Positions 23,703 through 35,692 are shown, counted from the first letter of the stretch. The stretch: DNA of 64,000 bases from Sorex araneus (GCF_027595985.1 NC_073306.1:151708919-151772918), one strand, 5' to 3'. A program made the numbers and translations. The notes: generated by a model from the letters alone, not told the origin.

Positions 23703-25250
23703 AAGATCTTGATAAAACCAATGACAGAGAGGAGGGGGATTTATTTCTGAGGGTGGAGAGAGAGAGACTCGGCGAATAATACACATGCTCAGACATTTCC
23801 CTAGGCTGCCTTTTGGTCTCCGCAAATTCCGAGTGTCTCACACGAAGATCGAGTTCTCACCCCTGAAGTGGCATCCTCCCTTCTTAACTCTAATCCGCTT
23901 CCTTTGATTCTCTGAAGTAGAAACCTCAGTTATTTGTACTCACCGCCTTGCCTCCTGGCGGGTGATCTGCCCTGCCCAAGGGGAAGAGTGTGACCTGTAA
24001 ACCTTTTTAATAAGCTTCCCACTTCTCCTGCTCGTCCTGCAAACATTGCTCATTTAGTTTCCTCGCCTCTATCCACTCCGGTTGGCTGCACAAGGACGGA
24101 CCCCAGCGTGCCTCCTCTGGGTGGTCTCGGGAAGGGGCGCCAAGACCGTGCAGGGCAGCATGGATGTGCCGTGTGGACTCTGGCACCAGACCCCCTCGGT
24201 GGAAATCCTAGCTCTGGCTTCCTGAGCAGCCCCCATGCACGTCCCCCCCCCCCGCCCCCCAGCCCATTCCACGTTTTCAGATGTGGAAATCGCGGCAAGC
24301 CGTGCTGACTGTGATAAGCAAGCCCTGGAGATGATTGCAAAAGCCTCCCAACTGGTTTCTCTGCCTCCTCACCCCTCCCTTCACCCATTCCTCTCTGATC
24401 TGGTTCCCTGCTTGCAGGCCAGACGGACCTTTATCTGCACAGAGGAACAAAGCCAGTGCCGCCCGCTGGAGCCATTCCCAGCAGTTCTCTGGATCCGGTC
24501 AAGGTGGGTCGGGCTATCTCCCCAAAGAGGCAGTCGGTGCTGCCCTGCACCTGGCACTACCCTCTTGGTCCTTAGCTCTCCGTCTGCGGCTCTCGGCCTG
24601 GTATTTTCTCCCTGGCCACCTACTCCTCCTCCCAGGCGTAGATCAGTGTTCACGTGCCCACCACAGCCAAAGGGTGTTTGTTGTTTTCTAGTCTGCATCC
24701 CGGGGCAGTGCCTGGAGTCCTCAAACTCCACCTAGTCCCGGGTGCACCCCTGGGCTGCAGCCACAGCCTCCTGACATCTGTCTGCACCCTGTTGCCGCTC
24801 CTCCCCCATGCACAGCCCTCTGGATTCTAGAAGGATCCAGATGGGTGTTCCTGAGTCTGAGGAAAGGCATTTGAGAGAGAAAGTGAGAGGGATGAGTGTG
24901 GCGGAGGGAGGCTTGAGGAGCTGAGCCACCGGTGCCACTCGACAAGCTCCTCCGAGGACTCACCAGCCTCTTCTGAAAAGAGGATCAAGCCCGCAATGGA
25001 TATCTATGGCTTTGTCCAGGACACAGAAGTCGGCTCCTTTTTCTTTTGTTCTGGGCTTGCTTCCCTTAAGGCTTGGTGTTTTAGCCGCAGGCTGACACAG
25101 ATATAACTGGCCAGAATTTCTCTTCAGGACAAATAACCAAACACTAACCCCACCGGGAACTGGGCTGGGGTTCCCAGAGCAGCGCCTGTGAGGGGACTGG
25201 CAGAGTGTTGTATCGAGAGGCTGCTCCCAGGAGGAAGAGACTGAAGAAGA
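23703..25250. other. Unassigned, moderately GC-rich sequence
   Basis: A C-run occurs at 24243-24261. There are several overlapping open frames (up to 166 codons, 24235-24735), but none has a recognisable domain or consistent coding signal. The region is left unannotated. Confidence 0.4.
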
Positions 25251-25985
25251 AACCAACAGTGGAATTGCTGGGTCAGATGGAAGCTCAGATCTTAATGTTT
25301 TTGAGTCTGTTTGCTGAAGAGATGGCACCAGCTCACAGTCCCACTAACAGGTAGAAAAGTTCCTTTGACGCCGCATCAGCACCTCTGCTGGTTGGTTGTG
25401 TGCATTTGTTTTCATGGGTGCCAACCTCACCGCTGTGAGGTGATATCTCATTCTTATTTTGATTCGCATGTCCCTGATAGTACGTGGTGAAAAGCAAATG
25501 TTCACCTATCTATTGACCACCTTCCTTCTTTGAGGAAGCGCTGTGTCTGTTACGACACTATACACAACAGCCAAGATGTGGAAATGACCCAGCAGCCCAC
25601 AGAGAGATGAGTGGATGGAGAAACTGGTATACACGCGCAGTGGAATACTGTTCAGCTGCAAGAGGATTGAAAATCCTGCCATCTGCTTCTACGGAGATGG
25701 AACCAGAGGGTAGCGTGCTGAGTGCAGTCAGTCAGAAGGGTAGCGACAGTTCCAGAGTGACCTCTCTCATGTGTGGCATCTCAGGAAACAGAGTAAGGGA
25801 AGGACTCATGACCAATGGCAGCAGAAATTCAAAGTTGGCCTTCAGAACTGAGTTTTCCGAGCAGTGGTGGTGGAGGGACACTGACATTGTGGCCCGGTAG
25901 GTGTGGTGATGGGACATTATTCGCTTGTAACTCTCATTAACAGTATTACAGATCATGCTGCGCAGTAAAAATTGCAGGGATGGGG
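25251..25985 (+). mobile_element. L1 with 5' inversion (twin-primed)
   Basis: 25251-25553 reads as antisense ORF2 (GGAATTGCTGGGTCAGATGG, GTGAGGTGATATCTCATTC). From about 25556 the same ORF2 is read in sense (ACACAACAGCCAAGATGTGG, AGTGGAATACTGTTCAGC) and continues into a 3'UTR to about 25985. An inverted 5' segment joined to a sense 3' segment is the classic product of twin priming. It is diverged, so an old event. Confidence 0.75.
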
Positions 25986-26327
25986 GGAGGAGAAAAATTA
26001 TCAGCATCAGTGTGACCTTGGCTCTCACCCGAGGGAAGCTATGGAGTGTGAATTGCACCAGAGGGCCTGTCCCTACTCTAGGCAAGGGGTTGGATTTTTT
26101 AATACCTGTGTCAGTCATAGTACCCAGCCTCTCTGAAGGGGGCCAGAGGATGCCCCATCTCTTGCACAAGACACTTCTTTTTGGCTGATGAAGTACCCAC
26201 TACATCAACCAGCTTGGAGCAAGGCATGAAGAGGGCAGCTCAGAGGCTGTGTTGTTGACTAGGAGTGCAAACTCACTGGGTACCTTGGTAGGATTGAAGG
26301 AGGGTGGAAAACACATGCAGGGGTGAG

Positions 26328-26458
26328 GGCCAGAGTACTGTGAATAGGGTGATTGCCTCTAACACAGCCAGACCAGCCTCGATCCCTGGCTCTCTATACA
26401 GTTCCCTGAGCACCACCAGGAATAAGCCCTGAGAATAGCCAAGTGGCCCACAGCAGTC
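26328..26458 (+). mobile_element. SOR-type SINE, diverged
   Basis: GAGGGCCAGAGTACTGTGAATAGG, CTCGATCCCTGGC, then CCCTGAGCACCACCAGGAATAAG and AGTGGCCCAC. Confidence 0.75.
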
Positions 26459-26669
26459 CACTCCTCCTCAAAAGAAGAAAGCATGTGCAGCAGGGTCTGT
26501 ATATGCCTGTTTGGGGGAAGGTGCTTGCAAAATTTTCCATGGTATCTGGTATGAGGATAGTTAAAGAATCACAAGCTCCAAAAACACAAGGGCTCAGCAG
26601 TGGTGGAACAGCAGACTTTTACATTTTAAATAATCCTGGGATAGCTTAAAGCTGTAGCTCTAAGAAGGG

Positions 26670-26820
26670 GCCCAGGAGGATCAAAAGGTTGACACATGGG
26701 TCTTGTGTGTGTGAAGCCCCAAGTTTGATCCCTTTCACCCCATCCCCCCCTGAGCACTGCCAGAAGTGGCCCCTGTGGGCCCCTGAGTAATGATTGAGAG
26801 CCCCCCAGAACATTTTTAAA
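26670..26820 (+). mobile_element. SOR-type SINE, strongly diverged
   Basis: GGGGCCCAGGAGGATC, AAGTTTGATCCC and CCTGAGCACTGCCAGAAGTGG are weak but ordered matches to the family. It is followed at once by a better copy. Confidence 0.55.
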
Positions 26821-26830
26821 AATAATAAAA

Positions 26831-26937
26831 GGCGCAGCTGACCCAGGTTTGATTCCCAGCATCCCATATGGTCCCCCAAGCACCACCAGGAGTAACCCCT
26901 GAGTACCGCTGGGTGTGACCCCCAAAGCAAAAAAAAA
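26831..26937 (+). mobile_element. SOR-type SINE, 5'-truncated
   Basis: It starts inside the tRNA region (GACCCAGGTTTGATTCCCAG) and runs through CCATATGGTCCCCCAAGCACC and GGTGTGACCCCCAAAGC to an A-tail with TAATAATAATAA. Confidence 0.9.
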
Positions 26938-27509
26938 TAGTAATAATAATAAAAGGAATAACTATGTTAGGTTCATATCTGGGTCTAGCTGAAATGAACT
27001 GTGTTGATACATTACTTTTTAATACTTTGTATAGAATTTCCACTTTGGTTTTATAAAGTTTAAAAGGAGCTAATTGGTGAAAATAAGTGGCTGTTGTCGT
27101 GCCCTTTACTTGCGTTGGAGTTGTAGGTGGAGGTATGTGTAATCATGAAATCAATAAGTGAGCAGTGGAGGCAGCAGTGTGGTCTCTCTCGCCCACCACG
27201 TGTGTTAGGTAGCCATGTGACACTTCCCCACCCGGGCCTGCCCCTGCCGCCACAGACACATGAAGGAGGGAACAGGGCCACCAGGCTGGTTGGTGATCAG
27301 TTGCCATTTATTCCATTCTCCCCACGCGCCTGTTCCAGTCTTACTAAGCGCCCCATTCCAGCCTCACACTGCTCCTCATTCCTGTCTCCTTCTGTCCCCC
27401 ATGCTAGTCTCTCCACCTTCCATCTCCCAGCCTTGGTCTCGTGCCCAACCGCCAAGTAGCAACTACACCCAGGTGAGGCAGCACAATCAACATATGAAAG
27501 CCCTTCCTT

Positions 27510-28226
27510 CTTTTTTTTTCTATTTTTAAAAATTTATTCTTTTATTGAATCACCATGTGGAAAGTTACACAGCTTTCAGGTTTAAGTCTCAGTTATACAA
27601 TGCTCGAACACCCATCCCTTCACCAGTGCACATATTCCACCACCAAGAATCACAGTATACCTCCCCCCTCTTCCCTCCACCTCCCCAGCCCCCCACCCCG
27701 CATGTGTAACTGGTAAATTTCACTTTACTTTCACTTTACTTTGATAACATTCAATATTTCAACAAAAAACTCACTATTATTGATTTGGAGTTTCTCCCCC
27801 CTAAAGTCGACCTGCTGAAAAGAAAGCATTTGATAATTTGTCTTCTATTGCTGAGAATGAAGAGATATGAGGTTGAGAGGCCACGCTAGCAGTCGTACAG
27901 GTTTGGATTTCTGTATTTTAGTATTTTAGTAACTAAGTCCAGAGAAATATCTGCCATAAATTGCATCATTGTAAGCTTATACCTCTCAGCTACTTTATAT
28001 TCCACATATGAGTGCAACCTTTCTATGTCTGTCTCTTTCTTTCTGACTCATTTCACTCAGCATGATACTTTCCATGTTGATCCACTTACATGCAAAGTTC
28101 ATGACTTCATGTTTTCTGACAGCTACGTAGTATTCCATTGTATAGATATACCAGAGTTTCTTTAACCAGTCATCTGTTTTGGGGCACTCTGTTTTTTTCC
28201 ATATTGTGGCTATTGTAAACAGTGCG
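27510..28226 (-). mobile_element. L1 3' end with exact 14-bp target-site duplication, minus strand
   Basis: The T-rich start is followed by antisense 3'UTR (CACCATGTGGAAAGTTACAC), then antisense ORF2 C-terminus (minus-strand KKLWYIYTMEYYVAVRKHEV and SEMSQKERDRHRK). GAAAGCCCTTCCTT flanks it at 27496-27509 and 28227-28240. It is the best-preserved member of the 3'UTR subfamily also seen at 11000-11495. Confidence 0.95.
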
Positions 28227-28240
28227 GAAAGCCCTTCCTT

Positions 28241-30151
28241 TTGATAAGACAAAGATCTCCTGCAGCTAGGAGATCCACTCAAGGTTGAAATACCATCTAG
28301 GGGTGTGTTTCTCCTTTCTTTAGTCCAACAACCATTTAAGCATTTATCTTAATTCTACTTCTTAATAATATTAGTTCATTTTGTATGGGCACAGTAAGAG
28401 ATACATTAGGCTTACAGGGTGGCTCTCCTGGGACATCTTGCTATAGATCCCAGACTACAGTGCTCAGGCCAGATGAGCCCTTCCTAACCCTAAGTTGGGT
28501 CCTTGTACAGTTGTTTTTAGACCATGACAGAATTTGTCCATGACCATTCTCTTAACTTATAGTTAAGTATTATGACACTTGGTCTGGCCCATTTCCATGC
28601 CAGAGTAGCTCACAGTTTGCCCTGGATCCATCCAGTCCCTCCTTGGGACCCTGCTTTTGGGGTTCTAGAAACTAAGGGCAACTGAGGCTCAAGTCAAGAA
28701 AACAGATGCCCAGGAGTGAATATTATTTGGAGTCAACTAACTCCCAAATTACAAAAGCATAGCATTAACTGTCTTCCTATGTCTATACAAAAAGGACATT
28801 GCTCTGAAACACACTATGCAAAAGAACACAAGGGAAGGAGAAAAGCAATATTCCACTTACAAATACAAATCCAGAGATTTCTGAGGAATTTGACTTTACA
28901 AGTCACTCGTACTGCTTGGGGGAAAATGGTGATTACCTGGTTGGGGAAGCAGAGCACAGAAGAGGTTACACAGAAGAGGATAAACACAGAGGAATGGGAG
29001 TGCCTCGGGAGCATTGTGATGGGTGTGACTCAATACACCTAAGCTCCCTGTGGCCAGAGAAATGACAGACCAATGTTATCCTACAGTGGTGGGGGGGTGC
29101 TAGGGGGGCAGGCAGTGCTTACAGCAGGGAGCTCAACTGAGCTCTGTATTTCTGAGAGCAAAGGCAGAAAGGGGCGAGTACTGCATTGTCAGGCACCTGC
29201 TGTTTGGGAACAAGAGGAACCATCATGTGAAAAAGGACCCCAAGTTTTCTTCATCTCAGGCCAAATAGGTTAGACTCTTTGGTAATTTAATTAGCACTGT
29301 TCTCTGAGGAGATGTCTACTCAAATAGATTCCTTAAATCTTATGGAGTGATTAAAGATTTTTGGTATGCTTTAACCTAGACTTTCAACACACAGCCTCCA
29401 GACTCAGGCCTGTAGACAGACCTGGGGCTGAGTACCGCACTTTCACCTAGGGGAGGATCTTGAAAGTGCTCTCAACTTGCTAACTGCCTATCTGTGGGGC
29501 CTGCAGATAATTTTACTGCTGTCAGAGGGCTCAGCATTATATTTCTAAAGTGTCCTACCATCTTGTCTTCAATAAAAATGTCCGTTTCTGGATTTTCTAG
29601 ATGAAGAGAATTTTTTCAGATTTTTCAAGAATTGGGTTACAAGTGATGAAAGGGCTTAAATAGGCCAAGTTTGAGAATTTTGTCTTCCATATGTCAGATA
29701 ATGGAGTATCATGCTTTTTTTTTGTGCATGTGTATGCTTGTGGCCTCTAGATGACTTAGTAACTCCTGAAATGTACTCTGATAGATCTGTAAATGTTAGC
29801 TTCCTTCCCTATTAGAGTTGGCTACAGAACAAGTAACAAGTTCATTGAGAGTATTCAATTATTTGGGTTCTGGTTATAGTTAGAGAAGTCTCTAATTTTA
29901 ATGACCCCAGGAAATGGTCCATGAAACAACTTATAAACAGCAGTAATATTAGGAATCGTTTTTCAAAAGTGATTTTACAAACTGAGATATAAAGATTTAA
30001 TATCCATAATTATTGTGTACATAAACATAGTGAGTTAAGTCTTATACAAATCCAAAATACGTGTGTGTAATAGAGTGTCGGGTATAGGAGAAGCTTTCAC
30101 TTTGGGGTGACCATAGAAAGGCATAATGGAGCTTCACTTTTTTATAATCAT
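28241..30151. other. Unassigned sequence
   Basis: No repeat was recognised over about 1.9 kb. Open frames up to 108 codons (28716-29042) have no identifiable product. Confidence 0.4.
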
Positions 30152-30168
30152 AAGAATTTAGGCATGTC

Positions 30169-30596
30169 ATTCGGGTTGGAAGATGAAAACTGAAAGTAGA
30201 CTATAGACTGAACATGAAGGCCACTCAATACCTCTATTGCAAACTACAACACCCCAAAGGAGCGAGAACAAAAGGGATTGCCCAGCCATAGAGGCAGGGT
30301 GGGGTGGTGGGAGATGGGGCGGGGGTGGTGAGAGGGATGCTGGGATCATTGGTGGAGGTGAATGGGCACTGGTGGAGGGATGGGTAAACAATCACTGTAT
30401 GAGTGAAATGCAAACACAAAAGGTCATAAGTTTACAACTGTACATCATAGTGATTCTCTAATAAAAATTTTTTTAAAAAAGAAGGAAAAAACAAACAACA
30501 CTTATTTAATGTTAATCTGTATTTGGCTATTTTTGAATGAGTAATATGTCTATACATACATGATATTTTATATAAAATATGAAGATATTTTAAAAA
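30169..30596 (+). mobile_element. L1 3'UTR plus about 110 bp of apparent 3'-transduced flank, 17-bp TSD
   Basis: Sense 3'UTR from about 30169 ends at CTAATAAAAATTTTTTTAAAAAAG (about 30485). Next come about 110 bp unlike L1, ending in an A-run (30592-30598). AAGAATTTAGGCATGTC occurs at 30152-30168 and again at 30597-30613, so the duplication encloses the L1 tail and the extra segment together. This fits read-through past the L1 poly(A) signal and co-mobilisation of flanking DNA. Confidence 0.85.
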
Positions 30597-30613
30597 AAGA
30601 ATTTAGGCATGTC

Positions 30614-32529
30614 TTGACATTCAAAATGATAAATAATAAACTTTTGAAAAAAGCTCCTGTGATTTGTCAAAGTTTTCAGAGGTCTGGAAAAGGATTGACT
30701 ATATTTGCACAAGGATTCTACAAATAGAGAAAGGACAAGGTGGGTCACCTCGTCCAAATGTGGAAGTTGAGAAAACCAGACTCGGAGGACTGAGGTGTGA
30801 TTTGATTGAGGTGGCAGAAGAGCACTCGGAAGCTCCCCAAGGAAAATTCAGCCCAAGATAAAGTGGAGTCAGACAGAAGCTGACTTCCACATAATCCCCG
30901 AAGGCACTTATGCTCCCTCTGTCACTCTCTGAGCCTGAGGCTGGCAGAGCCCACAGGTAGGAACCAGAAAGCCAGCAATCCTGTATGAGATGATCAAGAA
31001 TTTATAGACGCATGTTGGTCTTAAGGACCACAAACAGGTGCTATGTAAAACTTAAGTTTTTTTATTTGAGAATTCTTGGTTTGGTTTTTGCATTTGAGAG
31101 TTTATCCTAGTGACCAATGTGGAGGATATCATTAAGAGGAGCAAGAATAAAAGCTGGGAGGCTGTTCTTACAGGCCAGGGGAGAAGAACAGGGCCAGAAC
31201 AAGCCAATAAAAAAAAACAAGTGATTCAAATCGTGGGAGGTAAATCCCTCATCATTTGGTAGTTGATGGACTCAAGGGGAATGTTCTTAATTTGTTTGCT
31301 ATTTGTGCTGTTTGCTACCATTATAAATAGTGGGGATTGGAGTTATTGGCCAATTATTTCCTTCTTGCTTCCACATGTTTTTTAAACAATTGGCCTTGAA
31401 AAATAAAATTATGAAGATGGAGCAGTGATTAACATCACTTATTGCATAATAACTATGGGTATCGTTCCAGTTTATTGAGTAGGGTCATTGTTTTAATTTG
31501 TATTAGTGGCATTTGGATATGCAAAGATCCAATTATATTAAAAGCCAGAGATCAATCAATTTAGATATGGCCATGACATTAAAGAAAACAAATGTCTGAT
31601 TCGAAAGTTTGCCAGCATTTCCATTGAGTTAATTCTGGCTGCCAGAGAATGAGAGGAAAGGATGATATATACATGGTTTTAGCCAAATGACACCTCCACA
31701 GGTTAGGAGAAAGGAGACTCAACTTTTTTTCTTTTTCTGAACCAATGTTTAAAATCAGAAGACCAACACCTTTCTTTTTTTTCCTGTAAAACAACAATAA
31801 CCCAGACTTATAAACTGTATATGGTGAAAGTAGGAAAGAAATTGTTCAATCCCCCCTTCCTGACCAGTTTCATGGTGGTAATCACAGGTGCCAAATTAGT
31901 GAGGATTATTCCAAGCCACGGGGGTTCTTAAAGAGAATCTTGTCATAGGTAACTATGACAGCATCGCTTCCATCAAGGTAAGCTTTGACCTACTTGCTTA
32001 TGGATAAAATCTCCTTGGTGATTCAGTTCATGGCCTTACAAGTTGGCCGAGTGTTCGAATTGCTGCTGGCAGGATATCCTGTCATTCTGGAGGAGTCCAC
32101 AGTGTGACTCTGAGAGAGAGGACAGAAAGTCAGGGGGAAAGGTCAAGCGAAGGTCGTGTACACAAGGTAGGTGTTCATCACAAAAACAGGACAGGCTCGG
32201 GAGCGAAGGCTCTCCCCTTCCTGCTCCCTCTCTCACGGCCCTTCTAAGTCAGTCTCCCAAAGACTCTCCCTCCATTTCTACCCCCTTCACCTAACTCAGC
32301 GCCTCACTGCCATCCTGTCTCCTTCATGGGCTGTCCCTTGTTTTTGATCCCGGTGACCTTGTGCTTTTCTATTTTCCATGTATCCTGATGGTCTTGCCCC
32401 TGATTTCCATGCCAGCTCCCCTCTTCTTCTAGTCCTTGAACTGCGGATCTGTCTACACCTTGCTCTCTTCCCACTTCTCTTTTGTCTGTACTTCCATTTC
32501 CCAATATCTTGGCCAACTAGTTCACTTCT
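30614..32529. other. Unassigned AT-rich sequence, few repeats
   Basis: No clear repeat was seen. 31200-31560 holds homeodomain/octamer-like words (CAATTATTTCC, ATTGCATAATAA, GATATGCAAAG) and might be conserved regulatory DNA. A possible weak coding resemblance around 31850-32000 could not be assigned. Confidence 0.35.
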
Positions 32530-32680
32530 TTTTTTTGGTGGTGGGGAGGGGGAAGGTTAGGGGTGAAGGGGTAAGTTGCTTCCCTATTAGTGTGCTCAGG
32601 GAGCCTTTTGGGACCAGGGGTTCAACTTGGGCCCTGTGAATTCCAGGCACGTGCTCCACCTCTTTGAGCTTTCTCCTCAC
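32530..32680 (-). mobile_element. SOR-type SINE remnant, minus strand
   Basis: GTGCTCAGGGAGCC, GGACCAGGGGTTCAACTTGGGCC and GGCACGTGCTCCACC keep the order of the reverse-complemented SINE but are heavily diverged. Confidence 0.5.
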
Positions 32681-32869
32681 GTCTGTGGAGAGAAAGATCT
32701 GTACTATTAAAGATTATTTAAAATATAAAGACCTGCCTTGGAGTTCTAATCTTCTGTTTTCTGGACTCTCAAGATAAGTGCATTTATAATTTTCCACTGC
32801 ATTCTCTAAAATAGAACTTTCTTGTTGCCCATCAAAGAGCTGGGCCTGACCTGTCAGGGCTTTGAGACA

Positions 32870-33230
32870 GATTCTCTACTTGCCTTGCCAGCCTCATGCC
32901 CAGCTGGTTCCCATAAACATCCCCTTCTCCAGCTCTATCAGACTAATTCTTCATTTCATAAAACTTCTCTTCACTTTTAGGAAGACTTCATTGAATTTCT
33001 AAATTTAGTACCCCTCTACTGTTTCATAGAGCAAACCCTGACTGAATACTTCTGCTCCAGAATTGATTATAGAATAGCATTACTGGTTGGGTTCTTGCTT
33101 GGATTCTTAACTAACCACGGAGTACTTTGAAAAGAAGGAGTTAATGTCTTGGGTTTGGTCTCCCAGAGCCTAGAAAGCATCTAGCACAGGTTAAGTAAAC
33201 TTCATAAATATTGATACATCAAAGAACCAG
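32870..33230. mobile_element. Possible L2/MIR remnants
   Basis: TTTTAGGAAGACTTCATTG and later AGCATCTAGCACAGGTTAAGTAAAC with ATAAATATTGATAC resemble L2/MIR 3' portions. By eye only. Confidence 0.35.
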
Positions 33231-33385
33231 TTTCTCCCTCCCATTATTATCATCATCCCATTGATCATTAATTTTTTCAAGCAATCTCAGTAAAGTCTCC
33301 ATTTGTCCTAGCCCTGAGATTTTAGAAGCCTCTCTTACTCATCCTTCCCAGCGGTGCCACACTGGAGGCTCTTTTAGAGTCAGGG

Positions 33386-33870
33386 GAATGAGACCCATCA
33401 TTGTTGCTGGTTTAGGCATATAAATACACCATGGGGAGCTTGCCAGGCTCTCCCATGCAGGCAGGAAACTCTTGATAGCTAGCCAGGTTCTCCGAGAAGG
33501 AGAACTAGGCTATAAGATGTCGCATAGTCGCTTCGAGGGAGCTTGGTTTTATAGTCTCTGGATGTTGGCCATTGATGGGATTACACAGCATCGGGGGCAG
33601 TCCCTGGGTGTGACCGCCTAGCTACTGGAAAATGGGGGATCTGGGAGGAAGAGGCCCAGTTCCCATCTGAACAGGCTTGGAGATCTCAGCCCCAGGTCCC
33701 ACACACTGGGTTCCTCTGCCAGTTCTTTATGCTTGAGGCTTGTCCAAATGTGTGGAGAGGGGCCTTGAGCATGGCTGTGGCTGGGCTCCGGAGGTCTTCG
33801 GCTGCCGGGGCTCTGCTCGGGGCGGGGCGGAGAGGGAAACTCAACCCCCCCCCCTCCAAGGGGCCCCGGT
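33386..33870 (-). repeat. GC-rich composite element with a long-form SINE segment at its left end
   Basis: 33386-33505 matches the antisense body of the long-form SINE (CACCATGGGGAGCTTGCCAGGCTC, GGTTCTCCGAGA). The sequence then departs completely into a GC-rich segment (GCTTCGAGGGAGCTTGG, GTGTGACCGCCTAGCTAC, CTTCGGCTGCCGGGGCTCTG) ending at a C-run (33844-33854). No other copy of the second part is in the window. It could be a larger shrew repeat or a chimeric retroposon. Confidence 0.45.
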
Positions 33871-34769
33871 GAAGACAGTCAGGTGCGGGGGCAAGAGACT
33901 CTGCGAGAGAGACTCTGCAGAGTCTCCCTCCCATCTTCTCTATTTTTGGTGATGGTGAAGCCATTTAAAATTACAGTTTCTAACTCTGAGGACTCTAAAC
34001 CCAGAATCATGTTCTCCCTTTGCAGTATGGTGTGGCTCCCCTTGAATGAAGCAGGTTTCCCCAAGATAGTAGCTTCTAAACAAAGTCCATATTCCTTTCC
34101 CACCGTTCCTGATCCCAGCAAGAGCACAAAAATTGATACACCGACTCAGAGCAAAACTTTTATGAGTCCTTAATTTCTCTTTTCCCATTCCACATAAAAT
34201 CCAGTAAGAAATCTGATGCCTGTTCTCTTATCTTATTGGCAACATGGCCATTCCTGCCTTCCTAGTATCTTCCAAGCTGCTATTATCTCTTGCCCAGACG
34301 CCTGTAGGACTTTCTTGTTGGGCTCCAGTGATCACTCTTGACCCTCTGACAAAGAATTCCTCCACCCTGTGACTGGAGGTGCTCAGCCTGACTCACAAGG
34401 CTGTTTCTGGGGACACATCTTTTCCACGTTCCCTGCGCAGGTTCTCTGCCCGCACTAGTCTACTTGTCCCTTCTAGAATACATCAGATAGGTGTCCCCTC
34501 GGGGATTTCCCCTCCCTGTTATTTTGGCCCAGGCCCTTTCTGTCAGGACCACCTGTGGCTTCACCGCCTGTTTCACTTCTGGTCTTTTGCAGAAAGAAGA
34601 CACTTCAGACTGCACTCTGGGGAAAACTCGTGCCGGGCCATCTCTCCTCTGCCTTTGCCTTTGCACGTGCATGTCCTGTCACTTGCTTATCTGTATGGTG
34701 AGGGAGGATCCCGGTGCACTGGTTTAGGAGGCCCCCAAGGATAAGGATTTTGCCTATCAAGTTTTTTTT

Positions 34770-34850
34770 TTTTGCTGCAGTCTGGAACTGTTTCTGGCAT
34801 TACTGTAAGAGCTCAATCAATATTTGATGAGTGAATTAATCTGGTTCTTG
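34770..34850 (+). mobile_element. MIR/L2-like 3' remnant
   Basis: AAGAGCTCAATCAATATTTGATGAGTGAATTAA is close to the familiar CTCAATAAATATTTGTTGAATGAAT ending of ancient mammalian repeats. Confidence 0.6.
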
Positions 34851-35221
34851 GAGGCTGTGACTCACTCTTGACTCCCCCCTTGCCTGCCTGTGTATAGCCA
34901 ACAAGTCCTTCGCAGTCTTCCTTGTGTTAATTTAATTAACGTTTATTGATGCAAACTGTCTGTCTTATCTGGAGTCTCTCTTTGAGCTATTTACTGCCCA
35001 CAATTTCTGGTATCAAATGAGGTAATTAAAGATAGAAGAACTTTCTTGCTTCTTCAGCACTATACACATGTCATTTTCCTTCCGGTCCTATTGCAATGGC
35101 ACTAATGAATGCGGCTTCTCCTCCCAAGCTTGGTACAGGAGCCTCTCACTAATCTTCCTGCTTCTGGACACTCCCAATTCATATTTTCTCAATCCTGTAG
35201 GCCCTTTACTCTTTTAAATTT

Positions 35222-35348
35222 TTTTCCTCTTGGCCCATACCCAGTTGTGCTCAGGGATCACTCATTGTGGGCTCTGGAGGGGACCATATAGGGTGCCAGG
35301 AGGACCACTCACAAGGCACCCGACTCGCTGTACTATCTCTCTGGTCCC
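35222..35348 (-). mobile_element. SOR-type SINE, diverged, minus strand
   Basis: CCCAGTTGTGCTCAGGGATCACTC, GGACCATATAGGGTGCC and CGCTGTACTATCTCTCTGGTCCC are the complements of body, central motif and head. Confidence 0.8.
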
Positions 35349-35597
35349 ACCACTTATTTTTCTTCAGATGTTTCTCTAAATGATGCTTTTCTAAGCCTCC
35401 TCGAAAACTTTAAATGCCTTCCAGTTCCTGCCCAAATAATAAACATATGCCTTGGTTTGTAACCAAGACCCTGTGTGCACCAGCCCCAGGGTGCCTTCCC
35501 ACCGTCTTCCTCCTCTGACCCCATGGGAGCTCTCAATGGTCAAGCTAGGTCAGCCCCCTTTTTCATGAGTACAACCATCTTTCCCCCCTTCTCCTTC

Positions 35598-35692
35598 CTG
35601 TGGTCTCTCTGTCTCTGTCTCTCCTCTCTCTCCCTCTCTCCCTCTCTCCCTTTCCCTCTCCCCTTCTCCCACTTCCTCTCCCTCTCTCTTGC
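35598..35692. repeat. (TC)n-rich low-complexity tract
   Basis: Pyrimidine-rich CTCTCTCC/TCTGTCTC repeats, within a region with some L2-like texture (35360-35880) that I cannot assign firmly. Confidence 0.85.

Noticed and set aside
24235..24735. 166-codon ORF as a gene
   Set aside because: Overlaps open frames on the other strand in GC-rich DNA; no motif or family resemblance.
31850..32000. Possible processed pseudogene (ribosomal-protein-like words on either strand)
   Set aside because: Short resemblance only. I could not match it in order to any protein I know, and stops occur in all frames.
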